DNA from: Alloprevotella rava | GTDB lineage: Bacteria; Bacteroidota; Bacteroidia; Bacteroidales; Bacteroidaceae | Length of the DNA: 42,237 bases | Direction of reading: 5' to 3' | Assembly: GCF_014195585.1 (NCBI RefSeq) | Contig: NZ_JACICA010000016.1 | Location: 1-42,237 of the forward strand | In this document: in pieces, positions 1 through 7,649 of the stretch | Position numbering within the stretch: the first letter of the stretch is position 1 | How the letters are laid out: each line of letters opens with the position of its first letter | Translations under genes and position numbers: made by a program | Notes under the pieces: generated by a model | Seen by the model: the letters and a program-made list of their open reading frames with translations, nothing else | Database searches by the model: none | Told to the model about the DNA's origin: nothing

Positions 1-79
1 TGGCTTTACCTTTGTACTCAGTACGAGCATATGAGTAGTTCTTAACACCATATGCCTGATATAATAAGCTGTCGTTCAT
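1..79 (-). CDS. Probable ISL3-family transposase, N-terminal fragment (cut by window edge)
   Basis: Reading the minus strand from the ATG at 79 gives 26 residues beginning MNDSLLYQAYGV and containing ARTEYKGKA, with no stop before the edge. ISL3-family transposases of Bacteroidetes typically begin with M-N-x-S-x-L-Y-x-A-x-G followed by an R-T/E-x-Y-x-G stretch, which is the basis of the call. The catalytic domain is not visible. A longer frame on the same strand (42-260) crosses the IS end and looks spurious. Confidence 0.5.
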   Translation of the reverse strand, partial: MNDSLLYQAYGVKNYSYARTEYKGKA

Positions 80-138
80 TTCTAATGAGGTTGGGCAACC
101 ACAAAGATAATGAATAGACAGCTTTTATTTTATAAGAA

Positions 139-171
139 AAAAATAATACCAACGCAATTCGGGGATGAACC
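139..171 (-). repeat. 33-bp repeat, copy 1 (putative IS terminal inverted repeat)
   Basis: On the minus strand this reads GGTTCATCCCCG then AATTGCGTTGGTATTATT. It matches 12664-12696 (plus strand) at 29 of 33 positions by eye. Its place at the outer end of the transposase leader suggests a terminal repeat. Confidence 0.7.
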
Positions 172-208
172 AGGTAATTTAGAAATACAATAATAGTATT
201 TGTAGATT

Positions 209-254
209 TCCTTATCGTATTTTGGGACGGAATAAGGATAAATTTCATTGTATT
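209..254. repeat. Degenerate copy of the AATAAGGAT palindromic repeat
   Basis: TCCTTAT (209-215) and ATAAGGA (232-238) form a 7-bp inverted repeat. GAATAAGGATA (230-240) followed closely by TTGTATT (248-254) resembles the complete element at 30049-30083 with its centre deleted. It lies between the two insertion sequences. Confidence 0.4.
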
Positions 255-291
255 ACTCATTTAGGTAGCCTTATTGCTCTGTCCTGAAAAA

Positions 292-400
292 GGTTAACAG
301 TTCTGTTTGTTAAAATATCTTTTGGTTGACAGCTCCTGAAGTTAAGTTTATGGGAGGTTGTCATTGTTATTCCTAAATCTGTTTTAGGTTGACACTTGCC
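292..400 (+). repeat. Four GGTT(G/A)ACA-like units at about 32-bp spacing inside the IS3 end
   Basis: Units start at 292 (GGTTAACAG), 324 (GGTTGACAG), 356 (GGTTGTCAT) and 387 (GGTTGACAC), giving spacings of 32, 32 and 31. Only about 8 bases are shared per unit. The same core (GTTGACAG) occurs once in the opposite end of the element. They could be repeated transposase-binding sites or chance. Confidence 0.35.
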
Positions 401-530
401 TTATGGTGGCAAAGATAAGGATTTTTAATTTATTTGGCTTTCTATTTTATTTGCGATGGCTGCTAGAGGTATGAAAAACACCGAGGGGGTGCTGTCGGCA
501 GGAGGCGAGTAGCCCCCGAGAGACATTGTG

Positions 531-1384
531 CTATGCTGCTTGTTCTAATAAGCGTTTCATTTCTTCGAGAGGTGTCCTCATTTCTAAACTTTGATGGGGG
601 CGTACTCGATTGTATATATCAACGGCTTTTTGCACGAGTTGCTTTACTTCCTCGAAGCTCTTTTCTTGTGTTTCAAAGAGCCATCCGTTCTTTACGGTGT
701 TGTTGATTCTCTCTGCTAGGGCATTTGTAGAGGGTCGCCTGTTTGAGTCATACTGGCTCTTATTCCGAGGTCTTTCAATAGCGCAATGTATTCATTGCAG
801 CAATATTGAGTGCCTCGGTCGGAGTGATGGATGAGCCCTGTTAGGTTGACATGGTTGACTCTATAGAAGTCGATAGCTTTCTTCATGGCTTCTATGGGGC
901 CGTCCTTGGATAAAGTGGGATGGAGCTGCCAACCTACTATGACTCTTGAGGCGGCATCTGTTACCAGTGAGAGGTATGCCCAACCTCTTTGAGTGGCAAC
1001 ATAGGTGATGTCGGCAACACAGAGTTGACCGAAATGGGTGGGCTTGAGTTTTGGGGTTGTATTAAGTAAGTCATCGAAAATGAAATAATTATGATTTGAA
1101 AAGGTTGTCCGAGGCCGTTTGCGGTAGCGCTGACACAGGCCGTTGGAACGGAAGAGATTGTAGCATTGGTCGCGACCAATGGAGAACTTAGATTGGAACT
1201 TGCGACGACACAGTTCATAGAGTTCGCGCATGCCTGCTTTGGGGAGGTCCTTGCGTAGCTCTGTGGCATATAGGACGATACTCGTTCCTAGGATTTCCTC
1301 TTCTTTTTCTTGATTTATATACTTGTAATAACCTTGTCTGCTTATGCCAAGATAATCGCAGAGAAAGGAGACATTACGCCGCAC
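531..1384 (-). pseudogene. IS3-family transposase OrfB (rve integrase domain), frameshifted
   Basis: This is the catalytic half of an IS3 transposase. An open frame from a GTG at 1384 runs to 716 and contains an HTH_21-like segment (LGISRQGYYKY), the first catalytic Asp (CVADITYV) and the second (HHSDRGTQY), ending in an aberrant DPLQMP. In the next frame, 725 down to the stop at 531 encodes 64 residues starting NALAERINN and ending MKRLLEQAA, which is the normal C-terminus and carries the catalytic Glu. A one-base loss at about 726-735 therefore separates D-D from E. An in-frame TAG at 1400-1402 also blocks the -1 frame between the orfA slippery site and the GTG. The copy is probably inactive. 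Confidence 0.85.
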
Positions 1385-1422
1385 GAACGTATTCTCTTCC
1401 TAGCTCTGAGACAAAGTATTGA

Positions 1423-1797
1423 TTACTTGGCATCGCGTTTTTTTCGGATGGGGATATTAAACATTTTCTCCGCTAAATCTATCATGGTGGAGTTGGCTAA
1501 ACATCGCAATTCGGATTCAGAAAGAGCCTTCTTAAGGCGCTTAATCTCTGCCTCATAGGCTTTGCGCTCTTTAGAGAGTTGAGACTGGAGTTTATCGACA
1601 GTATTCGGGATTTTTGTTTCTTTCATAAGTCGTTCGATTGTAGAGAGATCAGGAGTGCCATATTGCTTGCAAATATAGCGGAAGGTGGTATAAGGAACTC
1701 CACGACTACGTGAAAAGTTTTTAGCGTCCATACCGCTCTGCAGGTAAGAACGCAACAACAGGACTTTCTCTGTTTCGCTGTACTTTAATCTTGACAT
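1423..1797 (-). CDS. IS3-family transposase OrfA (helix-turn-helix)
   Basis: OrfA, 124 residues, is the DNA-binding subunit of an IS3 element. The N-terminus (MSRLKYSETEKVLLLRSYL, then GMDAKNFSRSRGVPYTTFRYI) is a transposase_8-type helix-turn-helix, and residues about 65-100 form a coiled coil or leucine-zipper-like segment (KLQSQLSKERKAYEAEIKRL). Length is normal for the family. The gene ends in a basic stretch encoded over a run of seven A's, the usual place for -1 frameshifting into OrfB. OrfA itself looks intact, but its partner is broken. Confidence 0.85.
   Translation of the reverse strand: MSRLKYSETEKVLLLRSYLQSGMDAKNFSRSRGVPYTTFRYICKQYGTPDLSTIERLMKETKIPNTVDKLQSQLSKERKAYEAEIKRLKKALSESELRCLANSTMIDLAEKMFNIPIRKKRDAK
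1438..1444 (-). promoter_or_regulatory. Candidate -1 ribosomal frameshift site (A AAA AAA) in IS3 orfA
   Basis: On the minus strand orfA reads CGA AAA AAA CGC, a classical slippery heptamer in the correct phase, eight codons before the stop codon. A -1 slip enters the orfB frame but meets TAG at 1400-1402 twelve codons later, so this copy could not make a full OrfAB fusion. Confidence 0.5.
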
Positions 1798-1999
1798 AAT
1801 CTTTTTTTGAGTTTATGAACTGTCAACTTATTTAGTACAGGACAAGAAGAATCTAGGTTGTCAATAAAAGTTGCGCTTAGAGGATGATGCTTTAAAAACT
1901 TTCTTACGTTAGAAAAAATATGATATATTTGAGTCCTGAGCGACGACGAAATTATGAATAATATTGAGAGTAATCCTTTTTCTGAATATAAGAGGTAAA

Positions 2000-2045
2000 A
2001 AACGATTCTCTAAATGCCTTATCTTGAACATTTAGAGAATCGTTT
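2000..2045 (-). terminator. Intrinsic terminator after the polysaccharide kinase gene
   Basis: A perfect 17-bp stem (2000-2016 with 2029-2045) encloses a 12-base loop. On the minus strand it is followed by six T's. It sits about 60 bases beyond the stop of the gene at 2107. Confidence 0.85.
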
Positions 2046-2106
2046 GGAAAAGAAACTGTATTTCTCACTGTGAGAGCTTGCTATGTTAGGGGGATCTATT
2101 AATCAA

Positions 2107-4524
2107 TTATTCATCGCTAGTTTGTCCGTAATGTCCATAATTACCATAGCTATAACCACCATATCCGTACGAGTAACCGTAGCGATAGCTTCCGTATTTA
2201 CCGCTAATATAGTTAGCGCCATTAAGGATAATAGCCATATTATTATAGCTGCTCTCCTTGTATAGTTTCTCAATTTCTGGAACGAGACGGCGATCCATAA
2301 CACCAACGCGGATAACAAAAAGAGTTGCATCACAATGGGGCTTTATAATAGATGTATCGGCAACAATCTCAATAGGTGGGCAGTCGAGATATATGTAGTC
2401 GTACTTCTCTCTTACTTCTTTCATGAGTGCTGTCAATCGACTAGACTGTAGAAGCTCTGTGGGGTTAGGAGGTACTATGCCTGATGGTAAAATATCGACA
2501 TTCTCACCAAAAGCATTTTTGACGATCAGTTCATCTATATTGTCTGTGATGCCACTAAGATATGCACTAACTCCATTCTTTGTTCGTTGTGGAAGCATTT
2601 GAGACAAGGAACAACGGCGAATATCCATATCTACGACAAGAACACGATGATGATTGAGTGAAATGGTTTTAGCAAGATTAGCTGTAATAAAGGTTTTACC
2701 AGAACCTTGATTGAAACTCGTTACCATAATTACTTGTGGCTTCTTATTTGTTACACCATCTGCTTTGTTTGTGATGGCTCCCAAGAAGTAGTGTAATTTT
2801 GTTCTTACAATACGGAATGATTCGTTTACCATATTGCGATTGCCTTGCTTAATGACAATTTCACGTTGCTTGTGTTGTGTCTTTTGCCACCAGTGGTTGC
2901 GAATGTCCAAGTTGGGAATCTCACCAATAAAAGGAATGTTGAGGAAGTCAATATCTTTGCGTCCACGGACTGTTTGATTTAGGTATTCGCGTAGCCATAG
3001 GAGGAAGCCTGGAACAACAAAACCAATAAATAAAGCTATTAACAGAATGCGGCTTCTCTGAGGAGATGTGGGGGCATCGCTACCAAAGGGGGGTTGGATA
3101 ATACGAGTATTCCATGCCGTGTAAGTTTTTGAGAGCTCATTTTCTTCGCGTTTTTGCAGCAGATAGATGTAAAGGCTTTGCTTTACATCCTGCTGACGCT
3201 TAACGCTTTGCAGGTCTTTTTCGAGTTTAGGATTGAGTGCAATCTTATTGTTAGTTTCTGCTTCGGATCGTTGATAGTTTGCGATCTGTGACTTTATCTG
3301 TGCTATTGTATTTTGAACAGAGCGAAGAATGGCTGTCTTCAGTTGCATCAATTTTACATCGCTCTTTTTCACTTCTGAATTTTGCTCGTTACTGTTAGCT
3401 GCAATATCATTGCGTGCCAGGAGCAATGTATTGTATGCCTCGATTTGAGACTCTATATTTGCGTTGCCTACAGTATTAAGAGGAAGTAATTGCTGCTTGG
3501 AACTATTGTTTCGTAGTGACTGTTCTAGGAACTGCGTCATACTGAGCTGATTCTGTAATTCGAGCGAACGCTTATAGTTATCATTAGACTGAGACATATA
3601 CATAGAGGTAGAAGCCTGCACATCAGGGGTGAGGTTGCGGCTTCGGATGCTGGCAATGTCGGAATCAACGTCACCAAGTTCTTTTGTTAGATTGCTAAGA
3701 CGCTCGTTGATGAATTCACTTGTTGATTCAGCCATCCGGTTTTTATCCTTCACCCAGTTGTCATTATAAACACTGATAAGAGAACGAAGAATATCTTCGG
3801 CTCTTTCAGGGTTTTCATCATTTAGTGAAAGATCAATAATTGATGATTCTTCATCAGTCTGACCTACAGATAATCTGCTAGAATACATTGTCCCAACAGA
3901 CTTTACATTATACTTATGTACTGTAATTTCTTCTCCAATCCATTTGTTGGAAAAGGATGGAGTAAGATCGATTTGTAAAGCACCATAAGGACTCTTGAAC
4001 GTAATCCCAATAGGGGCTGTAAAGTCGTTTTCATGACTGAAATCGTAGAGTCTTACATGGGTCTTATCTACAATTTTAAGTTTGAAAGTAAAGGTTTGTT
4101 GTTCTGGTAAGTCTTTAAATTGTAGTGTTACAGGAGCATCATTATAAAGAGGACGCTCACGCAAGCGTTGAGGAACAGTCATCTGCAAATCCAAGTGAAG
4201 GCGTCTCACTGCCTCTACCATATTTTCAGATGCACTAATTGTTTGGATTTCATTTCGAATATTAGTATTGGTTACCCCAATTCCTAAATTTTGGAAATCC
4301 TTAACAGTGGAGTAGTTTGTGGATTTTTCATCTTTTACTAATAAAGAGGTCGCTCGGGTATAAATGGGAGGAGTCGTCATAATTTTATATACAGCGACAC
4401 TTAAACTCACAAGAACGGCAAATATAAACCAATACCAGTGAGATAGGAAAAGTAGACTTAACTCTTCAAGTTTTATTCCGCCTTTATTTTCTTGTCTGAT
4501 TTCTTCCAATTCTTCAGCTTGCAT
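2107..4524 (-). CDS. Wzz-type polysaccharide co-polymerase fused to a BY-kinase (tyrosine autokinase)
   Basis: At 805 residues this is a one-chain inner-membrane regulator of capsule or exopolysaccharide polymerisation and export. The Wzz segment has a first membrane helix at about 31-48 and a GNVR-like region before the second helix (about 491-510). Between them lies a long periplasmic coiled coil (about 260-460). The cytoplasmic kinase has Walker A in NQGSGKTF (about 605-612), Walker A' VLVVDMD (628-634), Walker B YIYLDCPP (about 710-717) and a C-terminal tail with ten tyrosines in about 25 residues (777-801), the autophosphorylation cluster. The start lies 3 bases after the hexosaminidase stop, so the two are probably co-transcribed. 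No wza or glycosyltransferase cluster is adjacent. Confidence 0.92.
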   Translation of the reverse strand: MQAEELEEIRQENKGGIKLEELSLLFLSHWYWFIFAVLVSLSVAVYKIMTTPPIYTRATSLLVKDEKSTNYSTVKDFQNLGIGVTNTNIRNEIQTISASENMVEAVRRLHLDLQMTVPQRLRERPLYNDAPVTLQFKDLPEQQTFTFKLKIVDKTHVRLYDFSHENDFTAPIGITFKSPYGALQIDLTPSFSNKWIGEEITVHKYNVKSVGTMYSSRLSVGQTDEESSIIDLSLNDENPERAEDILRSLISVYNDNWVKDKNRMAESTSEFINERLSNLTKELGDVDSDIASIRSRNLTPDVQASTSMYMSQSNDNYKRSLELQNQLSMTQFLEQSLRNNSSKQQLLPLNTVGNANIESQIEAYNTLLLARNDIAANSNEQNSEVKKSDVKLMQLKTAILRSVQNTIAQIKSQIANYQRSEAETNNKIALNPKLEKDLQSVKRQQDVKQSLYIYLLQKREENELSKTYTAWNTRIIQPPFGSDAPTSPQRSRILLIALFIGFVVPGFLLWLREYLNQTVRGRKDIDFLNIPFIGEIPNLDIRNHWWQKTQHKQREIVIKQGNRNMVNESFRIVRTKLHYFLGAITNKADGVTNKKPQVIMVTSFNQGSGKTFITANLAKTISLNHHRVLVVDMDIRRCSLSQMLPQRTKNGVSAYLSGITDNIDELIVKNAFGENVDILPSGIVPPNPTELLQSSRLTALMKEVREKYDYIYLDCPPIEIVADTSIIKPHCDATLFVIRVGVMDRRLVPEIEKLYKESSYNNMAIILNGANYISGKYGSYRYGYSYGYGGYSYGNYGHYGQTSDE

Positions 4525-4527
4525 ATT

Positions 4528-6531
4528 CTATTTTTTTTGTGTTACAGATATTACGAGGTTACTTACGTTGCTCTTAAAATTTCCAGTCTTTTGGCACGGG
4601 AAGAAAAGTGTACGTTGATAGTATAGCGCATTCTTTTCAATGGGGGCATACACAGTAGGAGTGAATTCGGCACCAGGCATAACGTTGAGCTTATTCTCTG
4701 GGTATATAGCCCAAACTTTTTGTGCACCAAGAGTCTCCTTGTGGTTACCATCAATATATAATTGCGTTTCTCGATTTGTCATGATAATACGGATGTTCAC
4801 TTTTCCTTGTGTAGGTAAGCGATAGTTAAAGCAATTGAGATACCCATCACGTGCGAAGCCTAATTTTCCTTGTTCTGGATCTGCCAAGTAGAAAACTGAG
4901 TTATTGCTCTGAGTGAGTATAGTTCCATTATTTTCTTTACAACAATCAATATCAAAAGAAACAGTGTTGCCATATCCTGCTTCAATCACAGGCAAAATTA
5001 ATGACGAATTTGGATAAATACTGCAGAGTTTTAAAGTGTCCTCGGGCAAACGTCCTAATTCATTAACCCCAGGTGCCTCAGATAGTTTTGTACGTAAAGA
5101 ATCAAACGTAGCATACGACAGGGTAGTCTTTTGACCAGTCCAGCATTTCACAGAAAGGGTTTGCAATGCAGGATAAAGACGATCGTGAATGTCCTTTGTC
5201 GAAATACCATTACCATAATGGTCATTCCAAATAGCAAACATGCCTCCTCTAATGGCTGGATCTTGTTCTTCGAATTTCTTATTACCTATTTGGGCAGGAG
5301 TCCAATTATTGTACAAGAATGGGCAATTAAGATAATCATAATAATATCCAGCAGCAGGTACAATATATACATATCCATCAGGAATAGAAACTAGTTCATA
5401 GCCTTGTTTTTTCATTTCTGTTGGATTTGCATAGCCATTATACCAAATGTTCATTAAGACGCCTTTGCTTCTAACCTCAGTTTCTCCGTTTGCGTGGGTG
5501 AGAGCTCCCCATAGCATTGGCTGTTTTCCATATTTCTCAATAAGGGCTAGATAATGATCCGTAAAGGCTCGGAATTTCTCTACAACCTTTTTGTCTGAAT
5601 TATTATATTCATCTGTTCCTATATTTATACGTGGGCCTCGAAATACTGGATCTTTTCCCTCGAGGTATTCTTTGTAGAGCGCATCAAGGAAAGTGTACGT
5701 TTTAGGATTAAAAAGGTCTAGGTGATCTTTACCATAATTTTCTGAAGCAATTTCAGGGCAATAATGAGTAAAAGCTAACGCATGTGCAGGGGCATCGATT
5801 TCAGGAATAATTTCTACATGATGTTCTTCTGCAAGCTTCTGCAAATCGCGAAACTCCTGTTTTGTGTAGCTTCCATCTTTTGCTGTAAGACCTGGATATG
5901 TGTCACATTCAAGTCGAAAGGCGGCTGGGGTTTTATCCCAGTCGTTTTCGAAATATTGGCGAAACCCATTATCATTAAGATGAATTTGAAGTGTATTCAT
6001 CTTATAGTAGGACATGATTTTTACTAAATTTCGTAAATAATCGATAGGCATAAACTTGCGGGCTACATCAATCATTAGTCCACGCAATTTATATTGTGGA
6101 ATATCGCGAGCTGTACCCTTCTTTAGTAGTCCATCTTGATTTATCATTTGAAGAAGAGTTTGTGTTCCCCAAAAGACACCCGTATTTGAGTTAGCTAATA
6201 CGCAGATGTTGTTGCCGATATTTAATTTATATCCTTCATTCCCTAATGTTCTATCGTTAATAATCTCAAGGATAATATCTCCTTCTTTTTTTTTATCTTT
6301 GGCTAGTAGAAGTTTTTTGCCTGTTAGTAAGTTGTATTGTTCTACTAGCTGTTTAGCCGTTGAAGTGAGTTGACTAGACCGTATAATAACTCTGCCGCTT
6401 AGTTTGGAGATCCCTTGGCTAGCGGTCCATTCAGTTAATTCTGGTATAATAAAAGGTTTTACGCTTGATTGCGCTTTTGAGATTGTTGCAAAAAGCAATA
6501 TTCCTATTATTAAGGCTAAAAGTCTTTTCAT
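4528..6531 (-). CDS. Family 20 beta-N-acetylhexosaminidase, secreted
   Basis: GH20 enzymes remove terminal GlcNAc or GalNAc from glycans by substrate-assisted catalysis. I use the ATG at 6531 (667 residues), not the upstream one at 6603, because it starts a clear signal peptide (MKRLLALIIGILLFATISKA) and because the promoter at 6563-6593 lies downstream of 6603. A GH20b-like N-terminal domain (about 25-135) precedes the TIM barrel (GLMIDVARKFMP; the catalytic Asp-Glu pair in NIGTDEYNN at about 307-308). The C-terminal approximately 140 residues look like a LamG/concanavalin-type beta-sandwich. Likely periplasmic or surface, for host glycan or cell-wall sugar use. It forms an operon with the downstream kinase. 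Confidence 0.9.
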   Translation of the reverse strand: MKRLLALIIGILLFATISKAQSSVKPFIIPELTEWTASQGISKLSGRVIIRSSQLTSTAKQLVEQYNLLTGKKLLLAKDKKKEGDIILEIINDRTLGNEGYKLNIGNNICVLANSNTGVFWGTQTLLQMINQDGLLKKGTARDIPQYKLRGLMIDVARKFMPIDYLRNLVKIMSYYKMNTLQIHLNDNGFRQYFENDWDKTPAAFRLECDTYPGLTAKDGSYTKQEFRDLQKLAEEHHVEIIPEIDAPAHALAFTHYCPEIASENYGKDHLDLFNPKTYTFLDALYKEYLEGKDPVFRGPRINIGTDEYNNSDKKVVEKFRAFTDHYLALIEKYGKQPMLWGALTHANGETEVRSKGVLMNIWYNGYANPTEMKKQGYELVSIPDGYVYIVPAAGYYYDYLNCPFLYNNWTPAQIGNKKFEEQDPAIRGGMFAIWNDHYGNGISTKDIHDRLYPALQTLSVKCWTGQKTTLSYATFDSLRTKLSEAPGVNELGRLPEDTLKLCSIYPNSSLILPVIEAGYGNTVSFDIDCCKENNGTILTQSNNSVFYLADPEQGKLGFARDGYLNCFNYRLPTQGKVNIRIIMTNRETQLYIDGNHKETLGAQKVWAIYPENKLNVMPGAEFTPTVYAPIEKNALYYQRTLFFPCQKTGNFKSNVSNLVISVTQKK

Positions 6532-6562
6532 GTAAAGAGATTTTGCATTTAATATATGTGGG

Positions 6563-6593
6563 CAAAAATACGAACTTATTGCCAAATAGCAAA
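6563..6593 (-). promoter_or_regulatory. Bacteroidetes-type promoter of the hexosaminidase operon
   Basis: On the minus strand TTTG (6593-6590), 19 bases, then TATTTTTG (6570-6563) match the phylum consensus exactly. It lies about 30 bases before the start at 6531 and rules out the longer start at 6603. Confidence 0.75.
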
Positions 6594-6661
6594 GTTTATG
6601 CAAGTTAAGGAGAGAGTCTTTAAGCTGAAAAAATGTAATGTTACATAGTGAGGTGGACTTT

Positions 6662-7489
6662 TTATGCTTGTTGTTTGTTGTAGGATTTATGCTGCCCTTT
6701 GCGTTTTGCCTCTTCCCAAATTTCGTTCATCTGACTAAGAGTAAGATCTTTTAGTTGAATGCCTTTTTTTAAGGTTTGTTCTTCTAGATAATTAAACCTT
6801 TGTGTGAATTTTTGGTTTGTGCACTCTAGTGCATTATCTGGGTTGATATGATAAAGGCGTGCGGCGTTTATAAAGCTAAATAAAATGTCGCCAAATTCTT
6901 GTGTTGCTTTTTCTATATCTTGCTTTTCTATCTCTGCTTCAAACTCCTGGATTTCTTCTTTTACTTTATCCCAAACTTGTGAGCGTTCTTCCCAATCAAA
7001 GCCTACTCCACGTGCTTTATCTTGAATCCTATAAGCTTTTATGAGCGAGGGCAGTGCTTCTGGAATACCACCTAAAACTGTTTTATTTCCATCTTTTTCC
7101 ATAGTTTTTAGTTGCTCCCACTGTTTAGTAACCCCTTCTACCGTACTCACTTCTATTTTCTCTTCTCCTTGAGGAGGGAAAACATGAGGATGACGGAATA
7201 TGAGCTTATCACAAAGTTGGTTGCAAACATCTGCTATGTCGAAGTTTCCATCTTCGCTCCCAATTTTAGCATAAAAGACAATGTGAAGAAGTACATCTCC
7301 AAGTTCTTTACAAATGTTTTTGCTGTCTCTATGTAAAAGAGCATCACACAATTCATATGTTTCTTCAATGGTATTAGAGCGCAAACTTTCGTACGTTTGT
7401 TTGTGATCCCAAGGACACTTTTCTCTAAGTGTATCCATTACATCAAGAAGGCGTCCAAAAGCTTCTAATTTTTCTTCTTTGCTGTGCAT
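6662..7489 (-). CDS. mazG: Nucleoside triphosphate pyrophosphohydrolase MazG
   Basis: MazG hydrolyses (d)NTPs to NMP and pyrophosphate and is a housekeeping enzyme; in some bacteria it also lowers ppGpp. The 275-residue product has two MazG repeats. The first starts LREKCPWDHKQTYESLR and holds the metal-binding EETYE...ELGD signature at about 42-65. The second (about 150-230) contains EEIQEFE...EFGDILF. Length fits the two-domain type. It is divergent from rnz and followed by the hexosaminidase, which has its own promoter. Confidence 0.93.
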   Translation of the reverse strand: MHSKEEKLEAFGRLLDVMDTLREKCPWDHKQTYESLRSNTIEETYELCDALLHRDSKNICKELGDVLLHIVFYAKIGSEDGNFDIADVCNQLCDKLIFRHPHVFPPQGEEKIEVSTVEGVTKQWEQLKTMEKDGNKTVLGGIPEALPSLIKAYRIQDKARGVGFDWEERSQVWDKVKEEIQEFEAEIEKQDIEKATQEFGDILFSFINAARLYHINPDNALECTNQKFTQRFNYLEEQTLKKGIQLKDLTLSQMNEIWEEAKRKGQHKSYNKQQA

Positions 7490-7509
7490 TTTATATAATC
7501 TTTTGTTTG

Positions 7510-7517
7510 CAAAATTA
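7510..7517 (-). promoter_or_regulatory. Possible -7 box for mazG
   Basis: TAATTTTG on the minus strand fits TAnnTTTG about 20 bases before the mazG ATG. No clean TTTG is seen at the -33 distance. Confidence 0.35.
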
Positions 7518-7649
7518 TAATTTTCTTCTGTAATAAACAGGTTAACTCAGGTGTGTCATTGTTTACAAACTTGTATTGTTTCTATGAATTTCTTTTCTTT
7601 ATACAAATATTCCGGCTAAATTCGCGCTCTATTAAGGAAGAGAAAACGA

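Larger units (their letters stand above)
1..171 (-). mobile_element. 5' end of an ISL3-like insertion sequence (runs off the left edge)
   Basis: The minus strand starts at 171 with GGTTCATCCCCG, followed by about 90 bases of leader and then a start codon at 79 for a protein whose N-terminus resembles ISL3-family transposases. The outer 33 bases (139-171) are repeated at 12664-12696, as expected of a terminal inverted repeat that also survives elsewhere. A TAnnTTTG box (TATCTTTG, minus strand, 102-109) lies just upstream of the start. The family call rests on only 26 residues, and the other end and any target duplication are outside the window. Confidence 0.5.
280..1844 (-). mobile_element. 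Decayed IS3-family insertion sequence
   Basis: The two ends are imperfect inverted repeats. The left begins TGTCCTGAAAAAGGTTAACAG at 280-300 with the first base included, and the right, read on the minus strand from 1844, begins TGTCCTGTACTAAATAAG and continues with TTGACAGTT. Inside are orfA (1423-1797) and a DDE integrase-type orfB (531-1384), the standard IS3 arrangement. Length is about 1.56 kb. I see no short direct repeat flanking these ends, so the boundaries may be slightly off or the insertion old. orfB is frameshifted. Confidence 0.75.

Noticed and set aside
42-260. 72-residue minus-strand ORF at the left edge
   Set aside because: It crosses the putative IS terminal repeat and is out of frame with the transposase start at 79; composition is that of AT-rich noncoding DNA.
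292-400. Short CRISPR-like array (four units at about 32 bp)
   Set aside because: Only about 8 bases are conserved per unit, there is no full-length repeat and no cas gene; it lies in an IS end.
961-1269. 102-residue minus-strand ORF inside the IS3 orfB
   Set aside because: It is a different frame of the transposase gene; the orfB frame carries the conserved motifs.
6605-6622. Hairpin TTAAGGA / TCTTTAA between mazG and the hexosaminidase gene
   Set aside because: Only about 7 bp with a wobble pair and no T run on the minus strand; not convincing as a terminator.
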